From Lichenostomus cassidix (Eukaryota > Chordata > Aves > Passeriformes > Meliphagidae): a stretch of 64,000 nt of DNA. Position numbers and translations under genes: made by a program. Positions 52,826 to 64,000 of this stretch are shown piece by piece (within the stretch, counting starts at the first letter, position 1; each line of letters begins with the position of its first letter). Location: positions 2,055,169 to 2,119,168 of the forward strand of contig VLJF02000047.1 in the NCBI GenBank assembly GCA_008360975.2. The letters run 5' to 3'. The notes under the pieces were generated by a model. The model did not search any database. It saw only the letters and a list, made by a program, of their open reading frames with translations, and was not told the DNA's origin.

Positions 52826-55800
52826 AAAGTGAGTGATCTGGAATTGGACTTGGAGGGGCTGTGATGGAGAGCTGTTTTTTTCTGGGAGGTGTAGAAAGTA
52901 AGTGACCTGGAATTGGACTTGGAGTGTTTGTAATGGCGACGTGGATTGCTCCGTGGTGTGTAGAAAGTAAGTGGTGTGGAGGTGGAGTTGTAGGTGTTGT
53001 GATGGATAGGTGGTTTTATTCTGGGAGCTGTACAATGTAAGTGACCTGGAAGTGGATTTGGAGGTCCTGTGCTGGAGACCTGGTTTTTCCTGGGATCTGT
53101 ACAAAGTCAGTTAGGTGGAAGTGGACTTGGAGCGTCCGTGCTGGAGACCTGGTTTTTCCTGGGATGTGTACAAAGTAAGTGAACTGGAAGTGGAGTTGGA
53201 AGGCGTGTGATTTAGACCAGGTTTTTCTGGGCTCTGTGCAAAGTAAGTGATGTGGAAATGGACTTGGATCGTTGATGCTGGAGACCTGGATTTCTCCGCG
53301 GTCTGTAGAAAGTAAGTTGCGTGGAGGTGGAGTTGGAGGGTCTGTCATGGAGACCTGGTTTTTCCTGGGATCTGTACAAAGTAAGTGAGGTGGAAGTGGA
53401 CTTGGAGTGTCCGTGCTGGAGTGCTGGCTTGCTCTGTGGTGTGTACATAGTAAGTGGCGTGGAGGTGGACTTGGAGGGCCTGTGATGGGGAGGTGCTTTT
53501 TCGTGGGATGTGTACAACGTAAGTGACGTAGAAGTGGACTTGGAGGGTCTGTGGTGGAGACCTGGTTTTTTTTGGGATGTGTACAAAGTAAGTGACTTGG
53601 AAGTGGACTTGGAGCGTCCGTGCTGGAGACCTGGTTTTTCGTGGGATGTGTACAGAGTAAGTGACTTGGAAGTGGACTTTGAGTGTTCGTGGTGGAGATG
53701 TGGTTTTTCCTCGGATGTGAACAAAGAAAGTGAATTGGAAGTGGACTTGGAGGGCCTGTGATGGAGACCTGTTTTTTCCTGGGATGTGTACAAAGTAAGT
53801 GACCTGGACATGGACTTGGAGGGTCGGTGATGGAGATGTGTTTTTTGTGGGATGTGTACAAAGGAAGTGAGCTGGAGGTGGAGTTTGATCGTCTGTGGTG
53901 GAGAGGTGGTTTTTCCTGGGATGTGTACAATGGAAGTGACGTGGAAGTGGAGTTGGAGGGTCTGTGATTGAGATATGGGTTTTTTTGGGATCTGTATAAA
54001 GTGAGTGACCTGGAAGTGGACTCTGAGGGCCTGTGATGGAGCTGTGTTTTTTCCCGGGATGTGTATAAAGGAAGTGATCTGGAAGTGGACTTGGAGGGTC
54101 GGTGATGGAGCTGTGTTTTTTCCTGGGAGGTGTACAAAGGAAGTGACCTGGAAGTGGAGTTGGAGGGCCCGTGATGGAGATCTGGGTTTTTTTGGGATGT
54201 GGACAAAGTAAGTGATGTGGAAGTGGATTTGGACGGTCTGTTATGGAGAGGTGTTTTTTCCTTGGATCTGTATAAAGGAAGTGACCTGGAAGTGGATTTG
54301 GAGCGTCTGTGCTGGAGACGTGGATTGCGTTGCGGTGTGTAGGAAGTAAGTGGCGTGGAGGTGGACTTGGAGGGCGTGTGATGGAGATCTGGGTTTTTGT
54401 GGCATATGTATAAAGGAAGTGATGCGGAAGTGGAGTTGGAGGGCCTGTGATGGAGAGCTGGTTGTTCCTGGGACTTGTAGAAAGTCAGTGATCTGGTAGT
54501 GGACTTGGAGGGCCTGTGATGGAGAGTTGGTTTGTCCTGGGATCTGTAGTAAGTAAGTGGCGTGGAGGTGGACTTGGAGGGCCTGTGATGGAGACCTGTG
54601 TTTTCCTGGGATGTGTACATAGTAAGTGACCTGGAAGTGGACTTGGAGGGCCTGTGATGGAGACCTGGTTTTTCCTGGGATGTGTACATACTAAGTGACT
54701 TGGAAGTGGACTTGGAGGGCCTGTGATGGAGACCTGGTTTTTTCTGGGATCTGTACAAAGTAAGTGACGTGGAAGTGGACTTGGAGGGCCTGTGATGGAG
54801 ACCTGTTTTTTCCTGGGATCTGTGGAAAGTAAGTGACCTGGAAGTGGACTTGGAGGGCCCGTGATGGAGACCTGGTTTTTCCTGGGATCTGTACAAGGTA
54901 AGTGACCTGGAAGTGGACTTGGAGCGTCCGTGCTGGAGACGTGGATTTCCCCGCGGTCTGTGGAATGTAAGTGGCGTGGAGGTGGAGTTGGAGGGCCTGT
55001 GATGGAGACCTGTTTTTTCCTGGGATCTGTACAAAGTAAGTGACCTGGAAGTGGACTTGGAGCGTCCGTGCTGGAGTCCTGGATTGCCCTGCGGTCTGTA
55101 GAAGGTAAGTGGTGTGGAGGTGGACTTGGAGGGCCTGTGATGGAGAGGTGGTTTTTTCTGGGATCTGTACAAATTAAGTGACCTGGAAGTGGACTTGGAG
55201 GGCCTGTGCTGGAGACCTGTTTTTTCCTGGGATCTGTACAAGATAAATGACCTGGAAGTGGACTTGGAGCGTCCGTGCTGGAGAGCTGGATTGCCCCGCG
55301 GTCCGTACAAATTAAGTGGCGTGGAGGTGGACTTGGAGGGACTGTGATGGAGACCTGTTTATGTCTGGGATGTGTACAAAGTAAGTGACCTGGAAGTGGA
55401 CTTGGAGGGCCTGTGATGGAGACCTGGTTTTTCGTGGGATCTGTACAAGGTAAGTGACATGGAAGTGGACTTGGAGCGTCCGTTCTGGAGACCTGGATTT
55501 CCCTGAGGTGTGTGGAATGTAAGTGGCGTGGAGGTGGACTTGGAGGGCCTGTGATGGCGATCTGGTTTTTTCTGGGATGTGTACAAAGTAAGTGACCTGG
55601 AAGTGGACTTGGAGCATCCGTGCTGGAGAGCTGGATTGCCCCGTGGTCCGTAGAAAGTAAGTGGCGTGGAGGTGGACGTGGAGGGACTGTGATGGAGACC
55701 TGTTTTTGTCTGGGATCTGTGCGAAGTAAGTGACCTGGAAGTGGACTTGGAGGGCCTGTGATGGAGACCTGGTTTTTTGTGGGATCTGTACAAAGTAAGT

Positions 55801-58800
55801 GACCTGGAAGTGGACTTGGAGGGCCTGTGATGGAGATCTGGTTTTTTCTGGGATCTGTACAAAGTAAGTGACCTGGAAGTGGACTTGGAGGGCCTGTGAT
55901 GGAGACCTGTTTTTTTTGGGATCTGTACAAAGTAAGTGACCTGGAAGTGGACTTGGAGGGCGTGTGATGGAGGCCTGGTTTTTTGTGGGATCTGTACAAA
56001 GTAAGTGACGTGGAAGTGGACTTGGAGGGCCCGTGATGGAGAGCTGTTTTTTCCTGGGATCTGTAGAAAGTAAGTGGCCTGGAAGTGGACTTGCAGCGTC
56101 CGTGCTGGAGTCCTGGATTGCCGTGCGGTCTGTAGTAAGTAAGTGGCGTGGAGGTGGACTTGGAGGGCCTGTGATGGAGAGGTGGTTTTTCCTGGGATCT
56201 GTACAAAGTAAGTGACCTGGAAGTGGACTTGGAGCGTCCGTGTCGGAGAGCCGGTTTTTCCTGGGATCTGTACTAAGTAAGTGACCTGGAAGTGGACTTG
56301 GAGGGCCTGTGATGGAGACCTGTTTTTTCCTGGGATCTGTAGAAAGTAAGTGACCTGGAAGTGGACTTGGAGCGTCCGTGCTGGAGAGCTGGATTGCCCC
56401 GCGGTCTGTAGAAAGTAAGTGGCATGGAGGTGGACTTGGAGGGCCTGTGATGGAGACCTGGTTTTTCCTGGGATGTGTACAAAGTAAGTGACCTGGAAGT
56501 GGACTTGGAGGGCCCGTGGTGGAGACCTGTTTTTTCCTGGGATCTGTACAAAGTAAGTGACCTGGAAGTGGACTTGGAGGGCCTGTGAGGGAGACCTGGT
56601 TTTTCCTGGGATCTGTACAAAGTAAGTGTCCTGGAAGTGGACTTGGAGCGTCCGTGCTGGAGACCTGGATTGCCCCGCGGTCTGTAGAAAGGAAGTGGCG
56701 TGGAGGTGGACTTGGAGGGTCGGTGATGGAGACCTGGTGTTTTCTGGGATGTGTACAAAGTAAGTGACCTGGAAGTGGACTTGGGGCATCCATGCTGGAG
56801 GCCTGGATTGCCCCGCGGTCTGTAGAAAGTAAGTGGCGTGGAGGTGGACTTGGAGGGCCTGTGATGGAGAGGTGGATTTTTCTGGGGTCTGTACAAAGTC
56901 AGTGACCAGGAAGTGGACTTGGAGGGCCCGTGATGTAGATCTGTGTTTTCCTGGGATGTGTACAAACTAAGTGACCTGGAAGTGGACTTGGAGGGCCTGT
57001 GATGGAGACCTGGTTTTTTCTGGGATGTGTACAAAGTAAGTGACCTGGAAGTGGACTTGGGGGGGCTGTGCTGGAGACCTGGTTTTTTTCTGGGACCTGT
57101 ACAAAGTAAGTGACCTGGAAGTGGACTTGGAGCGTGTGTGCTGGAGACCTGGTTTTTTGTGGGATCTGTACAAAGTAAATGACCTGGAAGTGGACTTGGA
57201 GTGTGTGTGATGGACACTTGGTGTTTTCCTGGGATGTGTACAAAGTAAGTGACCTGGAAGTGGACTTTGAGCGTTCGTGCTGGAGAGCTGGTTTTTTCTG
57301 GGATTTGTATAAAGTAAGTGAACTGGAAGTGGACTTGGAGGGCTCGTGCTGGAGAGCTGTTTTTGTTTGGGATGTGTACAAAGTAAGTGACCTGGAAGTG
57401 GACTTGGAGCGTGTGTTCTGGAGACCTGTGTTTTCCTGGGATGTGTACAAAGGAAGTGACCTGGAAGTGGAGGTGGAGCGTCTGTGCTGGAGAGCTGTTT
57501 TTTTTTGGCATGTGTAGAAAGTGAGTGATCTGGAATTGGACTTGGAGTGGCTGTGATGGAGAGCTGTTTTTTTCTGGGAGGTGTAGAAAGTAAGTGACCT
57601 GGAATTGGACTTGGAGTGTTTGTAATGGCGACGTGGATTGCTCCGTGGTGTGTAGAAAGTAAGTGGTGTGGAGGTGGAGTTGTAGGTGTTGTGATGGATA
57701 GGTGGTTTTATTCTGGGAGCTGTACAATGTAAGTGACCTGGAAGTGGATTTGGAGGTCCTGTGCTGGAGACCTGGTTTTTCCTGGGATGTGTACAAAGTC
57801 AGTGAGCTGGAAGTGGACTTGGAGCGTGCGTGCTGGAGACCTGTGTTTTCCTGGGATGTGTACAAAGTAAGTGAACTGGAAGTGGAGTTGGAAGGCGTGT
57901 GATTTAGACCAGGTTTTTCTGGGCTCTGTGCAAAGTAAGTGATGTGGAAGTGGATTTGGAGCGTTGGTGCTGGAGACCTGGATTTCTCCGCGGTCTGTAG
58001 AAAGTAAGTTGCGTGGAGGTGGAGGGTCTGTGATGGAGAGTTGTTTTTTCCTGGGATGTGTACAAAGTCAGTGAGCTGGAAGTGGACTTGGAGTGTATGT
58101 GCTGGAGACCTGGTTTTTCCTGGGATGTGTACAGAGGAAGTGACTTGGAATTTGACTTTGAGCGTCCGTGGTGGAGATGTGGTTTTTCCTGGGATGTGAA
58201 CAAAGAAAGTGAATTGGAAGTGTAATTGGAGGGGCTGTGATGGAGACCTGTTTTTTCGTGGGATGTGTACAAAGCAAGTGACATGGAAGTGGACTTGGAG
58301 AGCCTGTGATGGAGATGTGGTTTTTTTGGGATGTGTATAAAGTAAGTGACCTGGATGTGGAGTTGGAGGGTTGGTGATGGAGATCTGGTTTTTTTGGGAT
58401 GTGTACAAAGCAAGTGAGCTGGATGTGGAGTTGGAGCGTCTGTGGTGGAGAGGTGGTTTTTCCTGGGATGTGTACAACGTAAGTGACGTGGAAGTGGAGT
58501 TGGAGGGTCTGTGATGGAGATATGGGTTTTTTTGCAATCTGTAAAAAGTGAGTGACCTGGAAGTGGACTTGGAGGGCCTGTGATGGAGCTGTGTTTTTTC
58601 CGGGTATGTGTATAAAGTAAGTGATCTGGAAGTGGACTTGGAGGGTCGGTGATGGAGCTGTGTGTTTTCCCGGGATGTGTATAAAGGAAGTGATTTGGAA
58701 GTGGACTTGGAGGGTCGGTGATGGATATCTGGGTTTTTTGGATGTGTATAAAGTAAGTGAGCTGGAGGTGGACTTAGAGCGTCTGTGCTGGAGAGCTGGT

Positions 58801-59300
58801 TTTTCCTGGGATGTGTACAAAGTAAGTGACCTGGAAGTGGAGTTGGAGGGCCCGTGATGGATATCTGGGTTTTTTTGGGATGTGTACAAAGTAAGTGATC
58901 TGGAAGTGGATTTGGACGGTCTGTTATGGAGAGGTGTTTTTTCCTTGGATCTGTACAAAGTAAGTGACCTGGAAGTGGATTTGGAGCGCCTTTGCTGGAG
59001 ACGTGGATTGCGTTGCGGTGTGTAGGAAGTAAGTGGCGTGGAGGTGGACTTGGCGGGCGTGTGATGGAGATCAGGGTTTTTGTGGCATATGTATAAAGGA
59101 AGTGATGCGGAAGTGGAGTTGGAGGGCCTGTGATGGAGAGCCGGTTGTTCCTGGGACTTGTAGAAAGTGAGTGATCTGGTAGTGGACTTGGAGGGCCTGT
59201 GATGGAGAGGTGGTTTGTCCTGGGATCTGTATCAAGGAAGTGATTTGGAATTGGAGTTGGAGGACCTGTGATTGGGACCTGGTTTTTTGTGGGATATGTA
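52826..59300 (+). repeat. Decayed distal part of the second array, with an internal duplication
   Basis: Units are increasingly diverged, with more 'gatgtg', 'aaaggaagtg' and lost GTAAGT. A block of about 1.7 kb at 52826-54540 recurs at about 57518-59230 (offset near 4.69 kb; shared rare strings include 'gagtgatctggaattggac' at 52831/57523 and 'gaagtgatgcggaagtggag'). Between them (54540-57500) lie fresher type C units. The minus frames 53016-55310 and 56273-59338 are repeat-derived. Confidence 0.8.
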
Positions 59301-59301
59301 T

Positions 59302-60057
59302 AAGGAAATAGGGGTGGATGTGCACGTAGAGCGGACATGTTGGTGTCGTTGTTATTTGTGGGTCGTGTATGAGGGAAGAAGCATTGTTGTGGAAATAGAC
59401 TAGTGTGTTTCGCAGTCTTTGTTTTGTGGTGTTTGTAGAAAGTCCGGGGGCGTGCAGTGCATTGATTTTGTTTGCGGTGGAAGTTTTGCGTGTGTAATGG
59501 AAGGAGGATGTGGGTGCATTGAGAGGGTTATTTGTGGATACGGGTGGTTGTTCGGGAGGTGTTCTGAGGGTCGATGTTGTTGAGTAAGGTGTTCGGACGT
59601 GTGAGGAGGGTACGCTGTAGCGTCGTAGTGTGCGTTAAAGAGGCGGCGCGGTAGTTCGTGGATGGGGTAGGGGGGCTTATGAGAGATGCGTCGTTTACGG
59701 TGAATAGGAGGAGGTAGAGTTTTTGCGTGGGGAATCGGGACGTCCGTGAGGTAGGTAGCGTTTTGTGAAGACGTGTCATTAGTTTTGTGGCGTGAGGGAG
59801 GAGGGAGATTTTGAGGCGCGTATTGTGTGCGGAAGGGTTGGATGTATAGCGGTCGGGTAGGTAAGGAGCGTATTCGGGGACGTGGGTTTTCGTGGGAAGG
59901 GTTGGACTTCGTGCCGCGGGATAACGAAGGAGGTTGAGGTTGTCGTTGAGCTCGGTGACGTGCGGGGTAGCATTGGAGCGAGAGTCGGCGGACGTGTAAG
60001 TAGCAGTCATTCTAGGCGTTTAGCGGACCGCTGGGAGTTTGCGTTAGAGCGTTCATG
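59302..60057 (+). other. G-skewed zone with CpG-only cytosines, copy 2
   Basis: Homologous to 28531-29280, visibly over 90% alike, with small insertions such as an extra 'ttgaggttg' near 59932. As in copy 1, cytosines are almost confined to CpG. Confidence 0.75.
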
Positions 60058-60173
60058 CCGTGCAGGTGGAGTTAGAAGGCGCGGTTTTGGAAGCGGGACG
60101 AGGTTTAGGTGCGAGTGGCGTGCGGTGGGGCGTGCGTTAGAACGGCCGGCTCTGGAAGCAGGATCATTTTCAG
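60058..60173 (+). repeat. Two proto-units of the 69-bp repeat, copy 2
   Basis: Same as 29281-29397 with a few changes ('ggatcatttt' for 'ggatcgtttt'), ending in CAG|GTGAGC at 60173/60174. The donor is conserved in both cassettes. Confidence 0.6.
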
Positions 60174-60432
60174 GTGAGCAACGTGGGGCGTGGCTTTAGC
60201 TTTGAGCGTTCAGGTGCGTTAGGGGGATGCCGTGCCGGCGGTCGCCGCGTGGTGCGGTGCTGGAATTAGAGTGAGGGGATGCGGTATAGGTCAGTAGCGA
60301 GGAGGATGGAGTTTGAATCGTGGAGAAGTGGGCAGCCATATGTACGTGTATAGATACAGTGCGTCTATATATATATATATATATACCAAGTCCAACAGTA
60401 CATACCACTCTCTAACCCTTCTCTACACGCAG

Positions 60433-61012
60433 TACGACCTAGGCTACTGCGCATGTGCGAGCGATGCCGACGCCATTTTGGTAGTCCGCAGCACCGAGCA
60501 TGTGCAAGTGATGCCGACGCCATTTTGGTAGTTTTTTACACGTTTGGAAATCCACATTAGGAAACGCGATCTTTTTCGCTTCGGGGGCTTCCGAGAGGAG
60601 CCCGTCTGTGCGGGGGAGTTCCCGACAGCGTTCGCTTCGCCTCCGGAAGACGTAGCAGGGCTACAGGCTGCAGGAAGCGGCGCAGCTCGCTCCGCCCACA
60701 GCCCGCCCACAACTCCCACAAGGCACCGCTGTCGTCACTTCCGGGGAACGCCAACATGGCGGCGGCACGGGGCGGCACGGAGCGGCACGGGGCGCGCGTC
60801 TCCGACAGCCCTACAGCGCTCGCCGCCGCTCTCGCGGCCACCGGACCGCATCGGGGGCATGCCGAGAGACAGCTACGCTCGGCGCGCTGCGTTTCGCCAC
60901 TCCGGAAGCGTCCGCGGCTACGCGCGGGACATCGGCGTCTCCGGAAGCGCCGCACAGCCCAGCCCGCGCCACGGCGACGTGCCGGAAGGACAGCGGACGC
61001 CGCGCCGTGCAG
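60433..61012 (+). promoter_or_regulatory. Telomere-facing promoter/first-exon-like block, copy 2
   Basis: Preceded by an (AT)n run and a CTAAC...ACGCAG acceptor (60412-60432). Contains two 47-bp units (60446 and 60493; the first has TGCGCATGTGCG), an ETS site ACTTCCGG (about 60738) that copy 1 has lost (CTTCTGG), YY1 AACATGGCGGC (60753-60763), three more CCGGAAG sites and the donor CAG|GTAAGG at 61012. A 170-codon frame (60544-61056) and an 86-codon frame from the YY1 ATG (60756-61016, stop formed by the donor's TAA) are present, but neither is preserved in copy 1. I treat the block as non-coding. Confidence 0.6.
60446..60532. repeat. Two 47-bp NRF1/YY1-like units, copy 2
   Basis: Starts at 60446 and 60493. 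The first keeps the same NRF1-like word as the 12-copy array at 6491-7054, so it is closer to that array than copy 1 is. Confidence 0.8.
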
Positions 61013-61035
61013 GTAAGGGGTTGCGGTGGCGGGTA

Positions 61036-64000
61036 TTAGGCTTAGACCTAGGTTAGGCTTTTAGGCTTTTAGGCTGTTAGGGTTTTAGGCTGTTAGGGTT
61101 TTAGGCTTTTAGGCTGTTAGGGTTTTAGGCTGTTAGGGTTTTAGGCTGTTAGGGTTTTAGGCTGTTAGGCTTTTAGGGTTTTAGGGAGTTAGGCTCTTAG
61201 GGTTTTAGGCTGTTAGGCTGTTAGGCTGTTAGGCTGTCAGGCTTTTAGGGTTTCAACGTTTTAGGCTTAGGCTTTTAGGGTTTTTAGGCTTTTAGGGTTT
61301 TAGGCTGTTAGGCTTTTAGGGTTTTAGGCTGTTAGGCTTTTAGGCTGTTAGGCTTTTAGGCTGTTAGGCTTTTAGGCTGTTAGGCTTTTAGGGAGTTAGG
61401 CTCTTAGGGTTTTAGGCTGTTAGGCTGTTAGGCTGTCAGGCTTTTAGGGTTTCAGGGTTTTAGGCTGTTAGGCTTTTAGGGTTTTAGGCTGTTAGGCTGT
61501 TAGGCTGTCAGGCTTTTAGGGTTTCAGGGTTTTAGGCTGTTAGGCTGTTAGGCTGTTAGGCTTTTAGGCTGTTAGGCTTTTAGGCTGTTAGGCTTTTAGG
61601 CTTTTAGGCTTTTAGGCTGTCAGGCTTTTAGGGTTTTAGGGTTTTAGGCTTTCAGGCTGTTAGGCTGTTAGGCTTTTAGGCTTTTAGGCTGTTAGGCTTT
61701 TAGGCTTTTAGGGAGTTAGGCTCTTAGGGTTTTAGGCTGTTAGGCTGTTAGGGTTTTAGGCTCTTAGGGTTTTAGGGTGTTAGGCTTTTAGGGTTTTAGG
61801 CTGTTAGGCTTTTAGGCTGTCAGGCTTTTAGGCTGTTAGGGTTTTAGGCTTTTAGGGTTTTAGGCTGTTAGGCTTTTAGGGTTTTAGGCTGTTAGGCTGT
61901 TAGGGTTTTAGGCTGTTAGGCTTTTAGGCTGTTAGGGTTTTAGGCTGTTAGGCTTTTAGGCTTTTAGGCTGTTAGGGTTTTAGGGTTTTAGGCTGTTAGG
62001 CTGTTAGGCTTTTAGGGTTTTAGGCTGTTAGGCTTTTAGGCTGTTAGGCTGTTAGGCTTTCAGGCTGTCAGGCTTTTAGGCTGTCAGGCTTTTAGGCTTT
62101 TAGGGTTTTAGGCTGTTAGGCTTTTAGGCTTTTAGGCTGTTAGGCTTTTAGGCTGTTAGGCTTTTAGGCTGTTAGGCTGTTAGGCTTTTAGGCTGTTAGG
62201 CTTTTAGGCTGTTAGGCTTTTAGGCTGTTAGGCTTTTAGGGTTTTAGGGAGTTAGGCTTTTAGGGTTTTAGGCTGTTAGGGTTTTAGGGTTTTAGGCTGT
62301 TAGGCTGTTAGGGTTTTAGGGTGTTAGGCTTTTAGGGTTTTAGGCTTTTAGGCTGTTAGGCTTTTAGGCTGTTAGGGTTTTAGGCTGTTAGGGTTTAGGG
62401 TTTTAGGCTGTTAGGGTTTTAGGCTTTTAGGCTGTTAGGGTTTAGGGTTTTAGGCTGTTAGGGTGTTAGGGTTTTAGGCTGTTAGGGAGTTAGGGTTTTA
62501 GGGTTTTAGGGTTTTAGGCAGTTAGGCTTTTAGGCTGTTAGGGTGTTAGGGTTTTAGGCTGTTAGGCTTTTAGGCTGTTAGGGAGTTAGGGTTTTAGGGT
62601 TTTAGGCTGTTAGGGATTTAGGCTGTTAGGGATTTAGTCTGTTAGGGTTTTAGGGTTTTAGGGAGTTAGGCTTTTAGGCTGTTAGGGTTTTAGGGTTTTA
62701 GGCTGTTAGGGTTTTAGGCTGTTAGGGTTTTAGGGTTTTAGGGAGTTAGGGAGTTAGGCTGTTAGGGTTTTAGGCTGTTAGGCTGTTAGGGTGTTAGGGT
62801 TTTAGGGTTTTAGGGTTTTAGGCAGTTAGGCTTTTAGGCTTTTAGGGTTTTAGGGAGTTAGGGAGTTAGGCCGTTAGGGTTTTAGGCTGTTAGGCTTTTA
62901 GGCTGTTAGGGTGTTAGGGTTTTAGGCTGTTAGGCTTTTAGGCTGTTAGGGAGTTAGGGTTTTAGGGTTTTAGGCTGTTAGGGATTTAGGCTGTTAGGGA
63001 TTTAGTCTGTTAGGGTTTTAGGGTTTTAGGGAGTTAGGCTTTCAGGCTGTTAGGGTTTTAGGGTTTTAGGCTGTTAGGGTTTTAGGCTGTTAGGGTTTTA
63101 GGCTCTTAGGGATTTAGTCGGTTATGGTTTTAGGGTTTTAGGGAGTTAGGGTTTTAGGCTGTTAGGGTTTTAGGGTTTTAGGCTGTTAGGGTTTTAGGGT
63201 TTTAGTCTGTTAGGGTTTTAGGCTGTTAGGGATTCAGGCTGTTAGGGTTTTAGTCTGTTAGGGATTTAGTCTGTTAGGGTTTCAGTCTGTTAGGGTTTTA
63301 GGCTGTTAGGGTTTTAGGCTGTTAGGGTTTTAGGCTCTTAGGGATTTAGTCGGTTATGGTTTTAGGGTTTTAGGGAGTTAGGGTTTTAGGCTGTTAGGGT
63401 TTTAGGGTTTTAGGCTGTTAGGCTTTTAGGGTTTTAGGGAGTTAGGCTCTTAGGGTTTTAGGCTGTTAGGCTGTTAGGCTGTCAGGCTTTTAGGGTTTCA
63501 GGGTTTTAGGCTGTTAGGCTTTTAGGGTTTTAGGCTTGTAGGGTTTTAGGCTGTTAGGCTTTTAGGGTTTTAGGCTGTTAGGCTGTTAGGCTTTTAGGCT
63601 TTTAGGGTTTTAGGCTTTTAGGGTTTTAGGGAGTTAGGCTCTTAGGGTTTTAGGCTGTTAGGCTGTTAGGCTGTCAGGCTTTTAGGGTTTCAGGGTTTTA
63701 GGCTTTTAGGCTGTTAGGCTTTTAGGGTTTTAGGCTGTTAGGCTTTTAGGCTGTTAGGCTGTTAGGGTTTTAGGCTGTTAGGCTTTTAGGCTGTTAGGCT
63801 TTTAGGCTGTCAGGCTTTTAGGCTGTCAGGCTTTTAGGGCTTTAGGGTTTTAGGCTGTTAGGCTTTTAGGCTTTCAGGCTGTTAGGCTTTTAGGCTTTCA
63901 GGGAGTTAGGCTCTTAGGGTTTTAGGCTGTTAGGCTGTTAGGGTTTTAGGCTCTTAGGGTTTTAGGGTGTTAGGCTCTTAGGGTTTTAGGCTGTTAGGCT
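61036..64000 (+). repeat. Octameric telomere-like array, second copy
   Basis: The same NNTTAGGS octamers, continuing to the window end without reaching pure TTAGGG. Early sequence ('gcgggtattaggcttagacctaggttaggctttt') equals the start of the first array. Rare six- and seven-base slips occur (for example near 61256 and 62395). Repeated blocks are evident, for example the 'ggctcttagg...gctgtcaggc...ggtttcagg' theme near 61195, 61405, 63450 and 63640. Confidence 0.9.

Overview
The window reads as vertebrate subtelomeric DNA, most likely from a bird or another sauropsid. This rests on a run of (TTAGGG)n, long telomere-like and minisatellite arrays, CpG-rich promoter blocks and a tRNA-Lys-primed (betaretrovirus/ERVK-like) provirus. 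The species cannot be told from the sequence. I see no intact protein-coding gene. The very long minus-strand open frames across 15-28 kb and 39-59 kb are a by-product of a 69-bp repeat (a multiple of 3) that lacks stop codons on that strand.

Layout. 1-144 is an assembly gap. 145-6071 is an antisense provirus. Its body (247 to about 5075) and its truncated 3' LTR have lost nearly all cytosines on the + strand, which equals extreme G-to-A hypermutation of the viral sense strand. Its 5' LTR (5499-6071) and primer-binding site are normal. 6072-7650 is a CpG-rich regulatory block with twelve 47-bp tandem units, each carrying an NRF1-like and a YY1-like motif, followed by a duplicated 188-bp promoter-like segment. 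7651-15258 is mostly unrecognised single-copy DNA with old repeats and an inverted pair of exon-like fragments. 15245-28530 is a 69-bp minisatellite in which almost every unit carries a GTAAGT 5' splice-site motif. 28531-30226 is a promoter-like cassette: a G-skewed zone whose cytosines are almost all in CpG, two proto-units of the 69-bp repeat, a good 3' splice site, two copies of the 47-bp NRF1/YY1 unit, ETS and YY1 sites, and a CAG|GTAAGG donor. 30250-37515 is an array of 8-bp units (NNTTAGGS), which then grades into true (TTAGGG)n up to 38643. After a gap of exactly 500 N, the order 69-bp array (39144-59300), cassette (59302-61012) and octamer array (61036 to the window end) is repeated in the same orientation.

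Interpretation. The G-rich telomeric strand runs 5'->3' to the right, so 145-38643 looks like a chromosome end, and the sequence after the 500-N gap looks like a second, homologous subtelomere joined to it by scaffolding (or else a real macro-duplication). The cassette points rightward into telomere-like DNA, which is the geometry of a TERRA (telomeric repeat RNA) promoter. The proposed system is a subtelomeric module made of a U1/5'-splice-site minisatellite, a CpG-only-cytosine zone, an NRF1/ETS/YY1 promoter and an octameric pseudo-telomere. The motifs and order are seen directly; transcription and function are inference.
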